Assembly: GCF_008831155.1 (NCBI RefSeq)
Contig: NZ_WBKB01000001.1
Coordinates: forward strand, 496,001 to 560,000
DNA: 64,000 nucleotides
Direction: 5' to 3'
Source: Gulosibacter chungangensis
GTDB taxonomy: Bacteria > Actinomycetota > Actinomycetes > Actinomycetales > Microbacteriaceae
Numbering within the stretch: position 1 is the stretch's first letter; every line of letters begins with the position of its first letter. The notes below the pieces were generated by a model. It did not search any database. It saw only the letters and a program-made list of their open reading frames with translations, and was not told where the DNA came from. The position numbers were made by a program, and so were the translations under genes. Positions 7,881 to 16,759 of this stretch are shown one piece after another.

Positions 7881-8738
7881 CTACGACGTCGAGTTGTTGT
7901 TCTTCCACGCAAGTGGTTTCTTGGTCACCCAGGTCATCAAACGATCGATCAGGTAGCCAGCAATCAGCAACGCAATCAGCGCCGAGAATGTGCCCGCGCT
8001 GTTGAACATGCCAGCGTTGTGCGCGACCAGATAGCCGAGGCCGCTGTCGCCGGCCAGCATTTCCGCCACAACTACGCCGACAACAGCCTGCGGTACAGCG
8101 AGTTTCAGTGCCGCGACCACCCAGATCAGCGCCGATGGCAGGCGAACACGGAACATTACGTCCCACGGGCTACCTCCCATGATTCTCACCGAGTCGATCA
8201 GAGACTGACGAACGTCTTTCATCCCGAAGAAGGTGTTGAAGAACACCAAGAAGAACACGATGACCGCGCTCGTCACGATTCCGAGCATCGAGCCGATGCC
8301 AACCCACATGATGAATAGCGGAATCAGCGCATGCTTCGGCATCGTGTAAAGCGCTGTGATGAAGGGCTCGAATATGTCGGCAAGAATCTTGGACTGCCCC
8401 AGGATAGCGCCGACGATGATGCCCGCGAGCCCACCAATCAACAGGCCCCAGAGAGCCCCCGAGAAGGTGCTTGCTGCGTTCGTCAGCAGGGTGCCGTCGA
8501 TGATCCACTGCCAAAATAACGGCAGCACTTTGCTCGGTCTGCTCAACAGAATTTCTGGAACTAAGGTGCCCGAGACCAGTTCCCAAATACCAAGGAGTGC
8601 GAGCACCAGCGCAATTTGGATGCCAACGATCATCCCAGTGCGGCCGCGCTTCTTGGACTTCTTCCGTTGCACGGTGATGATCGCACTCGTGGAAAGCGGT
8701 TCAGTGGAAGTCGGCTTTTCGCCAGTAGCGGTAGTCAT
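7881..8738 (-). CDS. ABC transporter permease, NitT/TauT (SsuC) type
   Basis: A 285-residue membrane protein with about six transmembrane helices after a Lys/Arg-rich start. The cytoplasmic coupling loop (residues of about 180–205, with DSVRIMGGSPWDVMFRVRLP) is the EAA-like motif that docks on the ATPase. The SsuC/TauC/NrtB family imports sulfonates, nitrate, taurine, thiamine precursors or aromatic acids. AGGAGG precedes the ATG, and the ATPase gene ends 9 bp upstream. It is the last gene of a binding protein–ATPase–permease operon. Substrate identity cannot be read from sequence. Confidence 0.92.
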   Translation of the reverse strand: MTTATGEKPTSTEPLSTSAIITVQRKKSKKRGRTGMIVGIQIALVLALLGIWELVSGTLVPEILLSRPSKVLPLFWQWIIDGTLLTNAASTFSGALWGLLIGGLAGIIVGAILGQSKILADIFEPFITALYTMPKHALIPLFIMWVGIGSMLGIVTSAVIVFFLVFFNTFFGMKDVRQSLIDSVRIMGGSPWDVMFRVRLPSALIWVVAALKLAVPQAVVGVVVAEMLAGDSGLGYLVAHNAGMFNSAGTFSALIALLIAGYLIDRLMTWVTKKPLAWKNNNSTS

Positions 8739-8747
8739 TTCAGCCTC

Positions 8748-9578
8748 CTAGTGCTTCCCTGCTTTGCGAGCACCGTGCAGTGCCTCGTCGAGTTCACGCT
8801 CGACTCGAGCGAACTCATCACTGAATCGGAGCTTGTCAAAGTCCCGGTCTTTGCCAAACGGCAGGCGGTGTTCAGAAACGATGCCGCCAGGAGGTCCCCC
8901 ACCAACGATCAGCACTCGATCGCTGAGTTTTGCGGCCTCGGCGATGTCATGCGTGACGAACATCACCGTCTGCCCAATGCGATTGACCGTCTCACGTAGC
9001 TCTGCGTGCATTTGGTGGCGGAGCTGCGCATCGAGAGCCGCAAAGGGTTCGTCCATGAGCAGGAGTAGGGGTTCGTAAATCATGCTGCGTGCCAGTAACC
9101 CACGCCGGCGCATGCCGCCGGAGAGTTGACTCGGCAGAAGATCTGCCGCGTGTGTGAGGTCCACCAGCTTCAAGAGGCGATTGACACGCTCATCGATTTC
9201 GTCTTTCCCGACACCACGCAGTTTGAGGGGGAGTCCGACATTCTTGCGCACGGATTGCCATGGCAAGAGCGTGTCGTCTTGAGTCATGTAACCGACATCG
9301 GTGTTCACACCCTTGATGTCCTTACCTGCGAACCGCACATAGCCACTTCGAGGAGTGAGGAGGCCGGCCGCGAGGTTAAGAATCGTCGTTTTTCCGCATC
9401 CCGACGGGCCAAGGAGTGTGAGGAATTCGCCTTTTTCGATGCTCATGCTGACGTCTCCGAGAATGTCAGGAGCATCACCAAAGCCGATATGTAGATTCCG
9501 TACCTCGAAGATTGGTCCGTCGTGGAAATCGTTACTGCCAGCCTTAGCTTTTTTCATTGTCACTGCCATGATCCTCAT
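8748..9578 (-). CDS. ABC transporter ATP-binding protein, NitT/TauT (SsuB) type
   Basis: About 276 residues containing Walker [10 protein letters not shown], the Q-loop in GYMTQDDTLLPWQ, the signature LSGGMRRRGLLAR, Walker B LLLMDEPFAALD and the switch His in VTHDIAEA. The TQDDTLLPW Q-loop is typical of SsuB/TauB/NrtD ATPases. The signature reads LSGGM rather than LSGGQ, as is common in this subfamily. The start is uncertain: an ATG at 9578 abuts the binding-protein stop and another ATG at 9569 has an AGG three nucleotides upstream. Translation is probably coupled to the upstream lipoprotein gene. Confidence 0.93.
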   Translation of the reverse strand: MRIMAVTMKKAKAGSNDFHDGPIFEVRNLHIGFGDAPDILGDVSMSIEKGEFLTLLGPSGCGKTTILNLAAGLLTPRSGYVRFAGKDIKGVNTDVGYMTQDDTLLPWQSVRKNVGLPLKLRGVGKDEIDERVNRLLKLVDLTHAADLLPSQLSGGMRRRGLLARSMIYEPLLLLMDEPFAALDAQLRHQMHAELRETVNRIGQTVMFVTHDIAEAAKLSDRVLIVGGGPPGGIVSEHRLPFGKDRDFDKLRFSDEFARVERELDEALHGARKAGKH

Positions 9579-10645
9579 CAACCCCTAGCAATTTCAGCGA
9601 CGATGTCTTCGTAGTTCAGGGATGCGTAGTCATTCTCACTAGTGGCATCAAACAGCGTCACTATCGTGTTCCAGTTCTCTTCTGTGAACTGGCTTCCCTC
9701 GGTATAGGAGTCCTGCACTTGACTCCAGGTGGCCTCAAATACGCTGTCGTCCATCTCCGCGAAAATGGATTGCTTGAGGATGCTTGCAACTCCATCCGGC
9801 TCGTTGACCGTCATCTGTTGAGCATCGTTAAGGGCAGCGAACACGGCAGCAATCTCATCGGGGTGCTCTTCGATGTAGCTCTTCGACGAGTACGCCACAA
9901 TGCCCACATACGGCTCAAATGACGGAATATCGCCCTGTGGCAGTGAGACCCATGTCACGGCGTCTCCGGACGCCACGGCAACTTCACCAGTTCCCACAGC
10001 AGCAAAGGATGCATCGTAGGTGCCCTGCATCAAGCCAGCCGGTACTGCACCTAAGTCATTGAGCGGGACGAAAGTCACATCGCTGTCCGCGTCCAACCCA
10101 TAGTCAGCGAGGATGGTTCGCAGCACCGTGTTCCCAGTAGAACCGGACGGCGATACTGCAATTTTCAAACCTTTGAGCGCCTGAATGCGCTCTTCGATCG
10201 GGGCATCTGGGCTGACACCTGAGGCCTCAGCCGCGTCATCGGTGAGCGTCAAGCTGAACAGCAGTGGCGCCATTCCAGCGATGATCTGAATATCGGATCC
10301 TTGGGCAATGGCATCAATAATGGTGTTGGTACCTCCGACTCCAACATCGATGTCCCCTGCCAACAGGGCAGAAACCTGGTTGGTGCTGCCGGCGCCACCG
10401 ACTGTTGTTCGCTCGAGTCGAACGCCGTGCGCGTCGCCAAACTCCGCATCTACAGCCAGGTTCATGGTGGCGTTATTAACGGAGGGGGTGATGCCGATCT
10501 GAACCACCGGCAACTCTCCGTCAGCTGCGCCGGATGTTTCGCTCGCACTTGGGCTACCTGCACATCCTGTGAGCACCAGTGCCGCGATCGCAGCCACTGC
10601 CCCAAGAGCAGAAGCTCCTGACAGTCTTCTTCTCTGAATTTTCAC
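9578..10645 (-). CDS. ABC transporter substrate-binding lipoprotein, NMT1/TauA type (copy 1)
   Basis: A 355-residue exported lipoprotein: basic n-region, hydrophobic stretch and lipobox LTGC with the acylated Cys at about residue 28, followed by a Ser/Ala linker. The mature part is a periplasmic-binding-protein type 2 fold of the NMT1/THI5/TauA family, with the motifs GGAGSTNQVSALLAGDIDVGVGGTN and LKGLKIAVSPSGSTG. The GTG start has GGAGG at good spacing. It heads the operon with the ATPase and permease and is a close paralogue of the next lipoprotein upstream, sharing long identical blocks such as DLGAVPAGLMQGTYDA. Confidence 0.93.
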   Translation of the reverse strand: MKIQRRRLSGASALGAVAAIAALVLTGCAGSPSASETSGAADGELPVVQIGITPSVNNATMNLAVDAEFGDAHGVRLERTTVGGAGSTNQVSALLAGDIDVGVGGTNTIIDAIAQGSDIQIIAGMAPLLFSLTLTDDAAEASGVSPDAPIEERIQALKGLKIAVSPSGSTGNTVLRTILADYGLDADSDVTFVPLNDLGAVPAGLMQGTYDASFAAVGTGEVAVASGDAVTWVSLPQGDIPSFEPYVGIVAYSSKSYIEEHPDEIAAVFAALNDAQQMTVNEPDGVASILKQSIFAEMDDSVFEATWSQVQDSYTEGSQFTEENWNTIVTLFDATSENDYASLNYEDIVAEIARG

Positions 10646-10814
10646 GCGATTCCTCCATCACCGTTGACTAGGTCGCAATTCTTGATTATGAATATCACGA
10701 AGATAGCATGGGGCGAGCTCCGATTGCCACATCTTTTATAATGATTCGACGAAAATCGACACCTGACGCCTACTAATAAGCAGCCAACTTCTTCGAGGAA
10801 TCCGCGCACAAAAA

Positions 10815-10850
10815 GGGCCCCGGCATCCCATCCATGGAATCCCGAGGCCC
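10815..10850 (-). terminator. Rho-independent terminator of the orphan binding-protein gene
   Basis: A 17-bp imperfect stem (GGGCC...GGCCC) is followed by TTTTT on the minus strand (10810–10814). It separates the second binding-protein gene from the complete ABC operon, so the former is transcribed alone. Confidence 0.8.
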
Positions 10851-10881
10851 GATTCGGCACGAAGCGACTAGGTAGAGCTAG

Positions 10882-11961
10882 TTAGCCTCGCGCAGGTTCG
10901 ATCACAATGTCTTCATATACGAGGGCGGAATAGTCGTTCTCACTTCCCTCATCGAAGAGATCCACGATCGTCTGCCAGTTTTCCTTCGTGAACTTCTCCC
11001 CTTGGTGGAAGGACGCATGTACCTGTGACCAAGCATCATCAAACACTGCCGGCTCCATATCCGAGAAAATGCCAGCCTTGAGAATGTCACCAGCTTCATC
11101 TGGGTTTTCGCGAGCCATGGTTTCGGCATCATGGAGTGTGGCGACTACACCCTCGATGATTTCTGGATTCTCCTCGATGAACTGACGCGAGGAATACAGC
11201 ACCAGACCGACATAGTCTGCATACTCAGGAACATCACCACGCGGTAGCGAAATCCACGTCACAGCGTCACCCGAAGACACAGCTACGCCGCCAGTCTCTG
11301 CACTCGCAAACGCCGCGTCATAGGTACCCTGCATGAGCCCCGCTGGCACGGCGCCCAAATCGTTGATGGGCACCAGCGTGATGTCGTTATCAACATCAAT
11401 GCCGTAGCTAGTCAGTAAGGAGACGAGCACCGTATGGCTCGTCGAACCAGCAGAGGCCACCGCAATTTTGAGCCCCTTCAGCGCTTCAATTCGCTCTTCC
11501 AAAGGAGCATCAAGACTCACACCGGAAGCTTCCATGGCATCCGTCGTGAGCGTCAAATTATTCATCAGCGGAGCATGCCCAGCGATAATTTGAATGTCTG
11601 AACCCTGCGAAATTGCATCCGCAATTGTGTTCGTGCCACCAACGCTAATGTCAATGTCACCGGCAAGCATCGCAGAAACTTGGTTTGAGCTTCCAGCGCC
11701 ACCCACCACCGTTCGCTGCAGGTCAAGACCATGAGCCTGACCAAGTTCGCCATCAATCGCCAAGTTGAAGGTGGCGTTGTTGATGGCTGGCGTAATTCCA
11801 ACCTTTACTGCCGTTAGCTCTCCGCCGCCGGCCCCATCTGTGCTCGCAGCATCTTCGCTCGCAGCATCACCGGACGCACAACCTGTCAAAGCGAGCGCCA
11901 CGACTCCCAAAGATGCCACCAATTTGGCCAGATATCTGTTCTTTACCTTATTTTGATACAT
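10882..11961 (-). CDS. ABC transporter substrate-binding lipoprotein, NMT1/TauA type (copy 2, orphan)
   Basis: A 359-residue lipoprotein with the lipobox LTGC in the first 30 residues. It is paralogous to the neighbouring copy over its full length (shared blocks include AGDIDISVGGTN versus AGDIDVGVGGTN and nearly identical C-termini ending in ARG). The ATG at 11961 was chosen because GGAGGAG lies just upstream. The longer frame from 11979 would place the ribosome-binding site inside the coding region. The leader DNA (GATGGAGGA) is also similar in both copies, so the duplication included the translation start. A terminator follows it, so it is expressed separately and may widen substrate range for the same permease. 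Confidence 0.93.
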   Translation of the reverse strand: MYQNKVKNRYLAKLVASLGVVALALTGCASGDAASEDAASTDGAGGGELTAVKVGITPAINNATFNLAIDGELGQAHGLDLQRTVVGGAGSSNQVSAMLAGDIDISVGGTNTIADAISQGSDIQIIAGHAPLMNNLTLTTDAMEASGVSLDAPLEERIEALKGLKIAVASAGSTSHTVLVSLLTSYGIDVDNDITLVPINDLGAVPAGLMQGTYDAAFASAETGGVAVSSGDAVTWISLPRGDVPEYADYVGLVLYSSRQFIEENPEIIEGVVATLHDAETMARENPDEAGDILKAGIFSDMEPAVFDDAWSQVHASFHQGEKFTKENWQTIVDLFDEGSENDYSALVYEDIVIEPARG

Positions 11962-12086
11962 GTACTCCTCCATCTCCATTGATGATCGGGTTATTCAAGC
12001 ACTTCACAAGTACTAGGCGTCTCAACGCAAAACGACTCAAGCATTTGGATCACACTCGAAGTAAATAGCGGCAAGAAATACCGCAA

Positions 12087-13112
12087 TTACATGGACGTTA
12101 CGCCCTCAAACTCTTTGAGCGACGGAACTAATTCTTTTCCGAGCAGTTCGATATAGTCAACCGAATCTTGCGTGGACATTCCGGGCCAGTTCGCCCGAGT
12201 GATAATCGGGTCAACGGGCACAACTGATCCAATATCTCGCAGCTGTCCCGCAACTTCCTCGGCACTACCCAACACCCAGTGTTTTGCCATTACACCGGGA
12301 ATCGACTTGCGTAGACCCTCCGGGTCAACGTACTCATTGTGTCCAGTTGCCGCCATATTCAAATACCACTCGGAGGCAACATCGACCGCTTTCGCCAAAG
12401 CGTCCTCGCGGTCACGACCAATCATAATCTCCCTACGAAGGGGAACACGACCCTCCCTTGGACGCCCTGCCTCTTCTCGGAAGTCAAAGTATTTACCTAG
12501 CAGTTCCGGTAGCTCCTCCGGAGTTTCCTGGGGAGTAATCGGCCATGCGTCACCAAGTCTTGCTGCCCGTCGAATGCCCGCATCGCTGCCGGCCCCTACC
12601 CATATCGGCGGGTGCGGCTTTTGGACCGGTTTGATGTGAACCGCGAGGTCATCGAGCTGGTAGTACTTACCGTCATAGGTCACGCGGTCTTGTGTCCACA
12701 TCAACTTCAAGATTTCGATGATCTCATTCAGCCGACGGCCACGTTCCTTGAACGGGATTCCAAACGTTTCATATTCCTTAGGAATATAGCCAAGGCCGAG
12801 CCCGACTGAGATTCGCCCACCGGTCACGACATCCAATGTCGCAAGCTCCTCAGCGAGCATCACTGGGTTGTATAGCGGCCCGATGAGAATCTGCGTGCAA
12901 AGACGAACGCTCGGGTCGAGTTCACCAGCGAGTCTTGCAAGAAGGGGAACAGGTTGGAACCACCTCGACCCCTCGAAGTGAAAATGCTGACCGACAAGAA
13001 TATGTGTCATCCCCGCTTTTTGCACGGCCTCAGCTTGTCGCAAAATCGAGTCGAAGTGGTCCTTCTCAGAGATATTGGTTGGAATGTTGCCGAGGATAAT
13101 TCCTAGTTCCAT
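12087..13112 (-). CDS. LLM class flavin-dependent oxidoreductase (luciferase-like)
   Basis: A 341-residue TIM-barrel protein of the bacterial luciferase superfamily. Visible family features are the VGQHFHFEG segment near residue 45, the ATLDVVTGGRISVGLGLGY core (about 92–110), the FGIPFKERGRRLNEIIEILKLMW helix and GAGSDAGIRRAARLGDAW near residue 180. These enzymes use FMNH2 or F420. No flavin reductase or F420 gene is nearby, so the cofactor cannot be told. It is paralogous to the LLM protein at 52097–53131. It lies 20 bp after an NTF2-fold gene, suggesting co-transcription, and precedes the orphan binding-protein gene. Confidence 0.9.
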   Translation of the reverse strand: MELGIILGNIPTNISEKDHFDSILRQAEAVQKAGMTHILVGQHFHFEGSRWFQPVPLLARLAGELDPSVRLCTQILIGPLYNPVMLAEELATLDVVTGGRISVGLGLGYIPKEYETFGIPFKERGRRLNEIIEILKLMWTQDRVTYDGKYYQLDDLAVHIKPVQKPHPPIWVGAGSDAGIRRAARLGDAWPITPQETPEELPELLGKYFDFREEAGRPREGRVPLRREIMIGRDREDALAKAVDVASEWYLNMAATGHNEYVDPEGLRKSIPGVMAKHWVLGSAEEVAGQLRDIGSVVPVDPIITRANWPGMSTQDSVDYIELLGKELVPSLKEFEGVTSM

Positions 13113-13132
13113 TACTTAGTCGTCCTTTTCGC

Positions 13133-13624
13133 CTATGCCCAACCCTGAGAAAGGATGGTTACTTTGTCAATAACATTCGCTTTGCGCACGAACTTCCAGC
13201 CATCACCGGTCAGCGCAAGTTCATCTTCGTAATGACCGAAAATCGTTTTTGATTCACCGGCTCGGCCAATGAATGCCAAGAAATACGCTCGATGCTGCGC
13301 ACTCTTTGGGGCTGTGATCTCGATCACCTGGTTCACGATGTGGTGGCGAGAAAATGTCGTGTCTTCAATTACTTCGCGATAGTAGCCAACGATTGACTCA
13401 CGCCCACGAATTTCGCCTGCTGGGTTCAGCAGTATCGCGTCTTCATCAAACAGGTCATTGAGAGTGGAAGCACTTTTCAGCGCGTCGCAGGTGTAGCAGT
13501 AATCGGCTAGGACTGCTCGAATCGATTCTTTTTGCTCGAGAACTTCGAGCCGGGATAGTACGTCGGTTTCGCTCAACGGGTTCGCCTTTCTTGGCGCTGC
13601 GCTGCGCCGGAACAAGTCGTCCAT
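13133..13624 (-). CDS. NTF2/SnoaL-fold protein (polyketide-cyclase or ring-hydroxylating-dioxygenase beta-like)
   Basis: About 163 residues of the SnoaL-like NTF2 fold: an N-terminal helix (VLEQKESIRAVLADYCYTCDA), the DLFDEDAILLNPAGEIRGRESI strand-turn region and a C-terminal sheet ending in KVTILSQGW. Members act as isomerases, dehydratases, cyclases or dioxygenase small subunits, so the exact reaction cannot be assigned. The ATG at 13624 lacks a Shine–Dalgarno sequence but sits 4 nt after a CATTAT -10 box paired with TTGCAA 17 bp upstream, which suggests a leaderless message. A TTG at 13576 with GAAAGG upstream is an alternative start. Confidence 0.8.
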   Translation of the reverse strand: MDDLFRRSAAPRKANPLSETDVLSRLEVLEQKESIRAVLADYCYTCDALKSASTLNDLFDEDAILLNPAGEIRGRESIVGYYREVIEDTTFSRHHIVNQVIEITAPKSAQHRAYFLAFIGRAGESKTIFGHYEDELALTGDGWKFVRKANVIDKVTILSQGWA

Positions 13625-13628
13625 TACA

Positions 13629-13657
13629 ATAATGATACTGATTGTCCGAGATTGCAA
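13629..13657 (-). promoter_or_regulatory. Candidate promoter for the NTF2–LLM pair
   Basis: On the minus strand TTGCAA (13657–13652), a 17-bp spacer and CATTAT (13634–13629) precede the ATG at 13624. An inverted pair ACAAT (13626–13630) / ATTGT (13641–13645) spans the spacer and -10 region and could be an operator. Confidence 0.4.
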
Positions 13658-13716
13658 GGGTTTCTTGAAGGTACCTCAGTTGCACACCAGGTCACGAAGC
13701 TCCGCCACAAGCACGG

Positions 13717-14646
13717 CTAACGTCTGGTTGGCATGTTTGCTAAGCCGATTCCAATGAAAGCCAGGCAGAGACCCGCAACCAACAACCAGCTAAATCGACC
13801 AACAATCGTGTCGAAGATCAGCGAACCAAGGAGTTGCCCACCCACGATGGAAAGCGAGAGCAGCGTCACCCCCAGGGTTCGAACGATTGCTGCAATCAGC
13901 ACTACGTATAGCGCCCCAAGAACGCCTCCGAGATACTTCCAAGGTTCCACCGGAAGCGGCCCAGCATGGACCCAACCGAGGGACATGCCGACCAGCATGA
14001 CGGTCAGTAGCGCGGATGTTCCAACCGCAAAATTCAACAGGGTAGCGCTGAATGAGTTCCGCGCATGCAACTTGATGGCACCAGTCACACCCATCTGCAA
14101 TGAAACGAGAAATCCAGCCACGGCGCCAGCTAACAAGTAGCCCACCCATTGGATCTCGACGTCACTTCCTGACGCGATCACCATTACCGCCGCGACGGCC
14201 AACGCGGCACCTATGCTCCGCGTCCTAGTCAAGCGCCGGACTGGAGAACCGAGCCAGCCAAAGTGATCAATGCTCATCGAGCCAATCAATTGGCCAACCA
14301 TGCGAGAAGTCATGAAGACCGCAACACCCACTACTGGCACAAGGTATGTCTGAGCGAAAACCATCTGAGCCCCGAGGAGGCCACCGAGGAATCCCCACAA
14401 AGGGAGCTGCCCTGTTCGAAAGGATTCCAGGACGCGGCGCACTCCTTGCCGTGCCGCTCGATTCCCGGCCACTACCAGCAGCGATACCGCTAGGGCCGTG
14501 CCGAATGAGATCACAGCGGCATGGGGCCCGCTGCCCAGCGATTGCGCAAGTGCTCCGTTGATGTGCGATTGCCCCGCCGCGCCGACACCAATCAATACGG
14601 CCACAACCACGCCAGCCCAAGTCGATATCCGCCGAGAGCGCATCAC
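13717..14646 (-). CDS. YdcZ/DUF606-type DMT-superfamily transporter
   Basis: A 309-residue protein with about ten transmembrane helices arranged as two homologous halves, each with a QSHINGALA- or QMGVTGAIK-like first-helix segment typical of the YdcZ (DUF606) branch of the drug/metabolite transporter superfamily. E. coli YdcZ is half this size, so this is the duplicated two-lobe form. It starts (GTG at 14646 or ATG at 14643) within a few bases of the MFS transporter's stop and is therefore in the same operon. The substrate is unknown. Export of an intermediate or inhibitor of the neighbouring pathway is only an inference. Confidence 0.85.
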   Translation of the reverse strand: MMRSRRISTWAGVVVAVLIGVGAAGQSHINGALAQSLGSGPHAAVISFGTALAVSLLVVAGNRAARQGVRRVLESFRTGQLPLWGFLGGLLGAQMVFAQTYLVPVVGVAVFMTSRMVGQLIGSMSIDHFGWLGSPVRRLTRTRSIGAALAVAAVMVIASGSDVEIQWVGYLLAGAVAGFLVSLQMGVTGAIKLHARNSFSATLLNFAVGTSALLTVMLVGMSLGWVHAGPLPVEPWKYLGGVLGALYVVLIAAIVRTLGVTLLSLSIVGGQLLGSLIFDTIVGRFSWLLVAGLCLAFIGIGLANMPTRR

Positions 14647-14648
14647 TG

Positions 14649-16043
14649 TCAGTTCCCCGCGCGTGGATTCGTGAAGAACCCAACGCCAGCGGATAGGAAC
14701 GCGGCAACCGAAATAACCACGAACCCCATTTGATAGTCCTCTGCGCTGGAGACTTCACCCGCAACGCCCGGGGTCACTATCGCCGCAATCAAAGCTGTCC
14801 CGACTGCCCCACCAACTGTGCGCAAGTTTGCATTGATACCGCTAGCAATTCCGCTCTGGTGTGCGGAAACGCCGCTCACCACCACGGCAGGCATGACGGA
14901 AAAGGCAAGACCAATCCCGAGTCCCGCGAGGCCGCTAGCAACGAGCACTTGCCATAGTTCAGTTGGCGTCGGGATCAGAAACAGCACGCCGACTCCCGCA
15001 ACTGCTGGCGATATTGCCAGCACCCTGCGAACACCAAACCAATCGACGAATCTGGCAGATGTGAACCCGGTGACAAACATCCCCAGCGCCATCGGAAGCA
15101 TGACAAGGCCGGACTCCATGACGCTCAATCCAAGGCCGTAGCCGGTGACATCGCTCGTCTGCACAAACTGTGGGATGAACGTTTGCAGGCCGTAAAGACC
15201 GATTCCGAGTAGGGCTGCAGAAAGACTCGTCGTCCACATGACGTTCGTGACCATCATGCCCATATCAATCAACGGCCCCGACGCCCTTCGGTCACTCCAT
15301 ATCCAGGAAACGATCCCGCCCGTGGCAAGCAAGCCGACCAACAATGTCGGGGTCGAAGCAAAACCCCAATTCGATGACTGATTTACAACCAGCAGAAACG
15401 AACCCAACCCCAAGGCGAAAAGAAGAACAGAAAGCGGGCTGATCGTCGCTTTAGATTTCGGTGATCTCGGCAACGCGGCGACCACCGCCGTGGCAGCCAG
15501 CAAGACCATAGCCGGCGCCCAAAAAATCCACTGATACCCAACTAATTCAACGATGATGCCTGACAGAACTCCGCCCAGCCCCACGCACGCGGCACCGAAA
15601 CCCGCTACCGCACCGATCGCGTGCGTCAGTCGACGACCTTCGAGATGGTCGCGGAGAAATCCAAAAGCAAGTGGGAAAGCTCCACCGCCAGCCCCTTGAA
15701 TGACACGACCAACGATCATGACCCAGAGATCATTGGCGAGAGCCGCAACCACGCACCCCAGGACTAAGAGCAGCAGCACCGCGATGAGAACTTGCTTCTT
15801 CCCCAACGAGTCACCGAGCCGACCTACCACCGGGGTCATCACCGCTGCGGATAACAAGTACGCGGTCATTATCCAGTTTGCACCCAGCTGATCTGTCCCG
15901 AGCGCACGCTGCATTACTGGAATCGCGGGCCCAACAATTGACAGCAAGATTGCAAAAGTTCCAGTAGCCGCGGATAGCACCACGATGGCAGCGGAGGAAT
16001 CACCCCGCACACTCCCCGTACCAATGCTCATCAATGAGCCCAC
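14649..16043 (-). CDS. MFS transporter, DHA2/EmrB-like
   Basis: A 464-residue protein with roughly 12–14 transmembrane helices. The cytoplasmic loop after helix 2 carries the MFS motif A (GRLGDSLGKK), and GRVIQGAGGGAFPLAFGFLRD matches the helix 4–5 motif of DHA2 drug:proton antiporters. The central helices and motif C-like GGVLSGIIVELVGYQWIFW are intact. The start may be GTG 16043 or ATG 16031. It is transcribed divergently from the VOC operon across an AT-rich promoter region, so both could share a regulator. Efflux of the pathway substrate or a toxic intermediate is plausible, and import is not excluded. Confidence 0.88.
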   Translation of the reverse strand: MGSLMSIGTGSVRGDSSAAIVVLSAATGTFAILLSIVGPAIPVMQRALGTDQLGANWIMTAYLLSAAVMTPVVGRLGDSLGKKQVLIAVLLLLVLGCVVAALANDLWVMIVGRVIQGAGGGAFPLAFGFLRDHLEGRRLTHAIGAVAGFGAACVGLGGVLSGIIVELVGYQWIFWAPAMVLLAATAVVAALPRSPKSKATISPLSVLLFALGLGSFLLVVNQSSNWGFASTPTLLVGLLATGGIVSWIWSDRRASGPLIDMGMMVTNVMWTTSLSAALLGIGLYGLQTFIPQFVQTSDVTGYGLGLSVMESGLVMLPMALGMFVTGFTSARFVDWFGVRRVLAISPAVAGVGVLFLIPTPTELWQVLVASGLAGLGIGLAFSVMPAVVVSGVSAHQSGIASGINANLRTVGGAVGTALIAAIVTPGVAGEVSSAEDYQMGFVVISVAAFLSAGVGFFTNPRAGN

Positions 16044-16121
16044 TTTCGTCTCTCACCGAAATGATCGCCTGTGATCGAGCGCTTTCGCCCCGCACAATGA
16101 ACGACGCCGACTGGTCAGCCC

Positions 16122-16170
16122 TTGACCAAAGAGAGGACACTCTATGACAATTATATTCATATTTATAAAT
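16122..16170 (+). promoter_or_regulatory. AT-rich divergent promoter region (MFS / VOC operon)
   Basis: TTGACC (16122–16127) is followed 15 bp later by TATGAC (16143–16148) and an AT-only stretch with outer inverted pair TTATA/TATAA (16151–16168). AAGGAGG follows and then the VOC gene's ATG. The palindrome-like tract overlaps the expected transcription start. Exact boxes are uncertain. Confidence 0.4.
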
Positions 16171-16182
16171 TAAGGAGGTTCT

Positions 16183-16668
16183 ATGAACCATCTGACCCCC
16201 GAGAACCTGTATCACACAGGTTTCGTCGTCCAAGACCTCGATGAAGCGGCAAGGACGATGTCCAAAGCTTTGGGATATCGGTGGACGAAACCCGCAACGG
16301 GCAACGAGCGTCCAGTTGTTTACGCTGACGGCACTCGGACCACCGTGCGTCTCAATTACTGTTACTCGATCGATTCGCCCCACCTCGAACTCATTGAAGC
16401 TGTGCCGGGCACTCCTTGGGCATTGAAGGGCGGATCCATCCACCACCTCGGATACTGGGTCGACGACCTCGTTGCAGCGTCGGCAGAATTGGCTTTGGCC
16501 GGATTCCCGCTTGTCGTCTGTGCAGCGGATGACGAGGGCAACTATCCCGCGCGCTTCGCTCATCACGAAGGGCCGGACGGCGCATATATCGAACTGGTCG
16601 AACGGTCAGTCTTTGGAAAACCATTCGACGAGTGGCTGTCAACGAGTCCACGGTTTGAATCCGATTGA
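16183..16668 (+). CDS. VOC-superfamily protein (glyoxalase / methylmalonyl-CoA epimerase-like)
   Basis: A 161-residue protein with two beta-alpha-beta-beta-beta modules. The first begins LYHTGFVVQDLDEAARTM; the second begins SIHHLGYWVDDLVAASAELALAGF. Possible metal ligands are His11, a Glu in PHLELIEAV, a His of the SIHHLG strand and the Glu of DGAYIELVE. This is the Glyoxalase_4/epimerase type of vicinal-oxygen-chelate protein. It could epimerise, isomerise or cleave a pathway intermediate. AAGGAGG lies 5 nt upstream of the ATG. It is the first gene of a four-gene plus-strand operon. Confidence 0.88.
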   Translation: MNHLTPENLYHTGFVVQDLDEAARTMSKALGYRWTKPATGNERPVVYADGTRTTVRLNYCYSIDSPHLELIEAVPGTPWALKGGSIHHLGYWVDDLVAASAELALAGFPLVVCAADDEGNYPARFAHHEGPDGAYIELVERSVFGKPFDEWLSTSPRFESD

Positions 16669-16759
16669 CATCGTCAATGTTTCGTCCATCATTGCGCCGT
16701 TGAACACCAACAAACTGAACATGTGGGTGGCAGCGTAGGCACCCACGGGAAGGCTGGTT

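Noticed and set aside
16666-16681. ATTGAC-ATC-GTCAAT inverted repeat at the end of the VOC gene
   Set aside because: Only 6-bp arms across a stop codon with no T-tract; too weak to call a terminator or operator.
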